A DNA stretch of 64,000 nucleotides from JBAYJT01 sp041664965 (GTDB lineage Bacteria; Pseudomonadota; Gammaproteobacteria; UBA9339), in NCBI GenBank assembly GCA_041664965.1, contig JBAYJT010000001.1, forward strand, positions 1 to 64,000, in the 5' to 3' direction. Numbering within the stretch: the stretch's first letter is position 1; every line of letters begins with the position of its first letter. The notes under the pieces were generated by a model, which was given only the letters and a program-made list of their open reading frames with translations, was not told the origin of the DNA and ran no database searches. Below, one piece after another: positions 60,512 to 64,000 of the stretch. The translations under genes and the position numbers were made by a program.

Positions 60512-62581
60512 TTACTCAGAAGATTCAATCAATAAAATATCCCCATTCCATTGCAAATTGCGCATCGCCTCCGGTTGGCTTTCAGCAGGCAATGTTATTT
60601 TTCGCCAACGTAAACTCTTAACATATGGCGCTAGTTCTTGTACTGCCCCCACAAATGTAATAGGCGTATGGTTATGCTTTTTAATATTTATCAGTTTATC
60701 TGGCGGTTGGTAATAATCTATCACCCCAACCCATAAACGCTTCGTAGAACCATTTAAAACAACATTAGCGTCCCAAAGCCGCATGAGAAGAATTGGCTTG
60801 CCGGGGCCAAGGTTCTTGGTCAAAAGCAAAGCCTCAGGGTGATTATTGTAAAGCTGCGTTAAAATAGGCAAGCGCTGGTCTGTAGTAGATTTTAAAGTTA
60901 ACCTACGCACAATTTCTTGCAAATTAAAATGGGCCTGATAACTTTGCCATCCGCGGGAAACCAAGAAATTTTCTATGTTGCTTAGGTCGCCCCCAACCCA
61001 TTGGATATTAAATGCGTTCACTGGATGCCCTAAGCGATCCGTACGATACAGTGGAACGTTACTGGCTATAGCTTTTGAAACTTGGGCACGCCAGGTTTTT
61101 AAATCCACATTTTGCATCGGCGCATAAGGAGAATAAAAATCATTCAATTGATGCCTAAAAGTGTGTAAGGCATGAATAGTAAGAACACTAAGTACAATAA
61201 TACTAGCAGCTAAAGCGGTTTGCCCTGGCGAAACTTGTCCAACTGGGCGCCGCCTGTAGGATATAGTCACTAACATTACAGCACTTAAACCTAGGAAAAT
61301 ACCACCTAAAACGTCGGTAAGCCAATGTGCACCAAGATAAAGACGAGATAAAGCAACAACAAAAACCATACAAGAAACTATGGTGTAAGGAACCCAGCGA
61401 TAATTTTTCATTTCTCGCGCTATAACAGAAGCCATAAAACCATAAATAGTCACTGCAGCTAGCACATGCCCACTAGGGAAAGAGTAATCCTGCATCTCTA
61501 ACCACAAACCATTCGGCCTTGCGACATGAGTAAAATTCTTAATTAAAGTTCCACTATAACAAAAACCTAAAATCAAAACGGCATGTAAACAAACATACCA
61601 ATAACGCCTCCACGCTAACCAAGCTATAAAGCACACTTGAGCAAGCAGAAGCGCTTTGGTTTCACCTAAGAAAGTAAAGGCTAACATGATGCGATCGCCA
61701 GTTGGCGTACGCAAACTATGCAACAGATGGTAAAGTGGCTGATTGTAAGCAGTTAAAGTACCGTTTTGCATCACGCTAACTATAATTAAGCCAAATATAA
61801 TCAATGTTAGTAGCGAACAAACTAATAGGGTCAACTGCTGATGGTGACTTGGGTCGCTTGGATCGGCTAAAAGATCCAATAACCAACGCATAGAATGTTT
61901 TTTGCGCAGTCTATGCCACAAAAACTCAATATAACGATCGCAAAGGCGTGTAATATGTTTTACAAAATGTTGTGCCAGCCACACAAGTCCCCAAAGAACA
62001 ACAATAAATAGCATAGCCCAAAGCAAAAACTTAGTCGCGACTTTTGGGGGCAATTCTAACGCTAGGGCTCCAAGTAAAACCCCAGGCGTCATGTAAGCAA
62101 CAGCCCAAAGAGAAGCCGAGGGTATTGCCGCTAATAAAAAGCGTCCAGTAGGCATTTTCAACATACCAGCGACCATAGGAATCATCGATCGCATAGGACC
62201 GAAAAAACGCCCTATAATAACGCTTTTTCCTCCATGATCGGCAAAAAACTTCTCCCCATGAGCCAGCATTTGTGGATATCGACTAAACGGCCACATACGA
62301 TGCAACCTTCCCTTAAAATATAGTCCTAAAACATAGCTGATATAATCACCTAAAATCGCACCACAAATAGCCCAAATATAGTTACTAGCAATAGAAATCA
62401 CACCAGATCCCATAAGAACACCTATGGCGGTCATAGTGATAGAACCAGGCACAATAACGCCAATAACGGCCATAGCTTCGCAAAACACGACAAAAAAAGT
62501 GATTATGCCCGCCCAGTGCGGATGCAAGTGAAAAAAGTCGATTATAGGTTGTATACTTATGTGGAATATTTCTAGTGGCAT
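60512..62581 (-). CDS. DedA-PAP2-LssY fusion membrane protein
   Basis: 689 residues from ATG 62581. Residues about 1-215: DedA family (PGSITMTAIGVLMGSG, GDYISYVLGLYFKGR, GRFFGPMRSMIPMVAGML). Residues about 250-440: PAP2 lipid phosphatase with KNFTHVARPNG, FPSGHVLA and SRLYLGAHWLTDV (three catalytic motifs). Residues about 500-689: LssY-like C-terminal domain. The same three-domain layout occurs in Legionella LssY and relatives. Likely roles are undecaprenyl or phosphatidyl phosphate hydrolysis and lipid transport. It is convergent with sodB. Confidence 0.9.
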   Translation of the reverse strand: MPLEIFHISIQPIIDFFHLHPHWAGIITFFVVFCEAMAVIGVIVPGSITMTAIGVLMGSGVISIASNYIWAICGAILGDYISYVLGLYFKGRLHRMWPFSRYPQMLAHGEKFFADHGGKSVIIGRFFGPMRSMIPMVAGMLKMPTGRFLLAAIPSASLWAVAYMTPGVLLGALALELPPKVATKFLLWAMLFIVVLWGLVWLAQHFVKHITRLCDRYIEFLWHRLRKKHSMRWLLDLLADPSDPSHHQQLTLLVCSLLTLIIFGLIIVSVMQNGTLTAYNQPLYHLLHSLRTPTGDRIMLAFTFLGETKALLLAQVCFIAWLAWRRYWYVCLHAVLILGFCYSGTLIKNFTHVARPNGLWLEMQDYSFPSGHVLAAVTIYGFMASVIAREMKNYRWVPYTIVSCMVFVVALSRLYLGAHWLTDVLGGIFLGLSAVMLVTISYRRRPVGQVSPGQTALAASIIVLSVLTIHALHTFRHQLNDFYSPYAPMQNVDLKTWRAQVSKAIASNVPLYRTDRLGHPVNAFNIQWVGGDLSNIENFLVSRGWQSYQAHFNLQEIVRRLTLKSTTDQRLPILTQLYNNHPEALLLTKNLGPGKPILLMRLWDANVVLNGSTKRLWVGVIDYYQPPDKLINIKKHNHTPITFVGAVQELAPYVKSLRWRKITLPAESQPEAMRNLQWNGDILLIESSE

Positions 62582-62717
62582 ATCATCACCCCGGCTTGTA
62601 ATACCCTTTAAGACATAAAACAAAGGGCACATTATAACCGAAAATGTGAGTTACGACCAATCATCTAAAAAAGGATAGTGTGTCTCGGGTTGGTATTTAG
62701 ATAGTGAATATTTACCC

Positions 62718-63428
62718 TTATATTGAAAAGGATTTTACATAGATTATTAAACCATTCCATAAGGTTTTATCTAACTTTTCATCATAATCAATACGATATT
62801 CTATATATTTATAATCAAAATTTTCTTGTGATAACTCAGTTTCAATGGATGTTGAGTATTTATTAACTTCAACTTCATGATTTCCATTCTTTATAAAAAA
62901 ACTGCAGAATTCTTGTACTTGTGGATTAATTTCAAAAATAATATTAACTATTTTTGCAATCTTAGGAAGAAAATAAAGATTTACTCTGTGATATTTATTT
63001 GAATCCGGGGGTAGACATTCGGACACACATCGTTTCCCTTTTGGTAGATTATATTCAAATAATGATTTATCATATCTAAATCGTCCTTCAGCCATCCTAA
63101 AAACATCATCATCAAGTAGCTTCTCAATAAAATCTCTTGGACACAATCCCTTTTTTAAGATATCTACCGCCGTAAGTTCGTTTTTATTTTTTCCATCTTT
63201 AGTTTTTTGTGGTATAAGTTTTTCTTTTATAATTGAAAATAACCAAAGGACAATAGCTGCCCCTAAGAATATTGATAAAGGCTTCCCTAATGTATTAACT
63301 AGAGGGCTAAAGTAGCCAAAAATACCGCCTAACATACTACTTCCCCCAATCCATACCCAAAACAAATGAATGTTTGTAATGAAAGAGAAGAGTGTATTTG
63401 TTTTTTCTGTTTTGTTAATAAATGACAT
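62718..63428 (-). CDS. Unknown membrane protein
   Basis: 236 residues. Two TM helices (about 17-40 and 46-66: SFITNIHLFWVWIGGSSMLGG; PLSIFLGAAIVLWLFSIIKE), then a cytoplasmic domain of mixed Asn/Lys/Asp composition with PRDFIEKLLDDDVFRMAEGRF. GGGGG precedes the ATG. It is more A+T-rich than the neighbours and may be part of an accessory island continuing past the window. No family recognised. Confidence 0.65.
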   Translation of the reverse strand: MSFINKTEKTNTLFSFITNIHLFWVWIGGSSMLGGIFGYFSPLVNTLGKPLSIFLGAAIVLWLFSIIKEKLIPQKTKDGKNKNELTAVDILKKGLCPRDFIEKLLDDDVFRMAEGRFRYDKSLFEYNLPKGKRCVSECLPPDSNKYHRVNLYFLPKIAKIVNIIFEINPQVQEFCSFFIKNGNHEVEVNKYSTSIETELSQENFDYKYIEYRIDYDEKLDKTLWNGLIIYVKSFSI

Positions 63429-63578
63429 GATGCCCCCAAGGATTGATTTCCGGAAAAATGTATATTAGCTTTTATAAAAAGACAAACGGGACATATTTTT
63501 GCGTTAATATGTTATGAGCATAACTATAATTTCCAAACTGGGACACTAACAAAAAAGAGTGGTGTCTCAGTTGTTTAT

Positions 63579-64000
63579 CTATTCGATGCCGTGCTCGATA
63601 GAAAGTTGACGCAAAATATACTCACCTAATAATGGAACAGCAAAAGAGTATTTACCAAATCTATTCTTATATATCAATCCAGAATGAGATAGAGCCAGTA
63701 ACATTTGATTAACATGGCTTGACCCGAACGGTTTTTTTAGTAGTTTTTTTGATGCGATCACTGCATCCTGAACTGAAAATTCCTCACCATCTTTTTTTAA
63801 ACCAGCTATTACCCGTAAAAGACTACCTTGCCTATCGGTTACCTTCGCCCATCTACCATAAAAAAAATCTGTATCAAGTTTTCTAATAATATCATCCTCT
63901 GATATATGTGGAACTTCTCCATTGTGTATTTTTGTTATCCAAACATCAAAAACCTCTTTGCAAATAAATTGTATAAAATAAGGATATCCTCCTGATAAAT
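63579..64000 (-). CDS. C-terminal part of a probable AAA/Orc1-like ATPase (cut by window edge)
   Basis: The open frame enters from the window end and stops at 63579; about 140 residues are visible. The segment LSGGYPYFIQFICKEVFDVW resembles the sensor/lid region of AAA-type (Orc1/STAND-like) ATPases. A winged-helix-like C-terminus follows (LLRVIAGLKKDG...VNQMLLALSHSGLIYKNRFGKYSF). The P-loop lies outside the window. Such proteins are often mobile-element or defence encoded; the role is unknown. Confidence 0.6.
   Translation of the reverse strand, partial: LSGGYPYFIQFICKEVFDVWITKIHNGEVPHISEDDIIRKLDTDFFYGRWAKVTDRQGSLLRVIAGLKKDGEEFSVQDAVIASKKLLKKPFGSSHVNQMLLALSHSGLIYKNRFGKYSFAVPLLGEYILRQLSIEHGIE

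Overview
This is an A+T-rich, gene-dense bacterial chromosome segment. Gene content (rpoH with the QRKLFFNLR box, hflX-hflK-hflC, tgt-yajC-secD-secF, mreBCD-yhdP, ihfB, waaF-type heptosyltransferase, arnD and arnA-type genes) points to a gammaproteobacterium. An orphan IcmF-like protein, short unrecognised proteins with little or no family resemblance, many intergenic repeats and a fermentative gene set would fit a host-associated Legionellales-like lineage. That placement is inference; no rRNA is present to fix it.

Layout. 1-2.3 kb: tail of an IS30-like transposase, NAD-malic enzyme, then a tRNA-Arg(TCG) with a peculiar duplicated 3' end carrying a hairpin-rich insert. 2.5-4.2 kb: AbiE-type toxin/antitoxin pair with a palindromic operator. 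4.2-8.5 kb: tgt-yajC-secD-secF. 9.7-13.8 kb: hflX-hflK-hflC-fmt. 14.2-15.4 kb: ihfB and rpoH, back to back inside a pair of long inverted repeats that reach into the start codons of hflX and the next gene. 15.6-17.7 kb: heptosyltransferase, an unknown protein and a probable 52-residue gene. 17.8-21.9 kb: pfp (PPi-dependent phosphofructokinase) directly followed by atpG-atpD-atpC, with no atpA. 22.2-28.7 kb: coaBC, small unknowns, an orphan XRE regulator, a DMT transporter, oligopeptidase A, a secreted PLD nuclease and apaH. 28.7-35.5 kb: mreB-mreC-mreD-short yhdP-P-type cation ATPase. 35.7-37.9 kb: a broken and an intact tRNA-Gln, prs, pilD. 38.1-40.5 kb: SIMPL protein, YgjP-type metalloprotease, arnD.

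40.5-56.0 kb is one long same-strand run: galE, a GNAT acetyltransferase, pyruvate:ferredoxin oxidoreductase, a Ptb/Pta-type acyltransferase, phaA, phaB, ackA, formate-THF ligase, rsfS, rlmH and an IcmF-like protein. The middle six form a fermentation module: pyruvate to acetyl-CoA with ferredoxin reduction, then substrate-level ATP from acyl phosphates and a C4 branch to 3-hydroxybutyryl-CoA. Together with pfp and malic enzyme this suggests a PPi- and substrate-level-phosphorylation-based energy economy. 56.1-62.6 kb: ArnA-type decarboxylase, an unknown protein, class I aldolase, tRNA-Arg(CCG), a thiol-peroxidase/pterin-carbinolamine-dehydratase fusion, sodB and a DedA-PAP2-LssY protein. The last 1.3 kb holds a membrane protein and the C-terminus of a probable ATPase.

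Three sequence-level systems run through the window: (i) a 45-60 bp dispersed element with an imperfectly palindromic head, seen 12 times and only between genes; (ii) a longer A+T-rich element fused to it in three places; and (iii) an about 80-nt three-hairpin insert at the same point of the T-loop in two tRNA contexts (Arg and Gln), whose apical loops read AGGAYA/AGGAT(G), like CsrA/RsmA binding sites. The last is the best candidate for an undescribed system.
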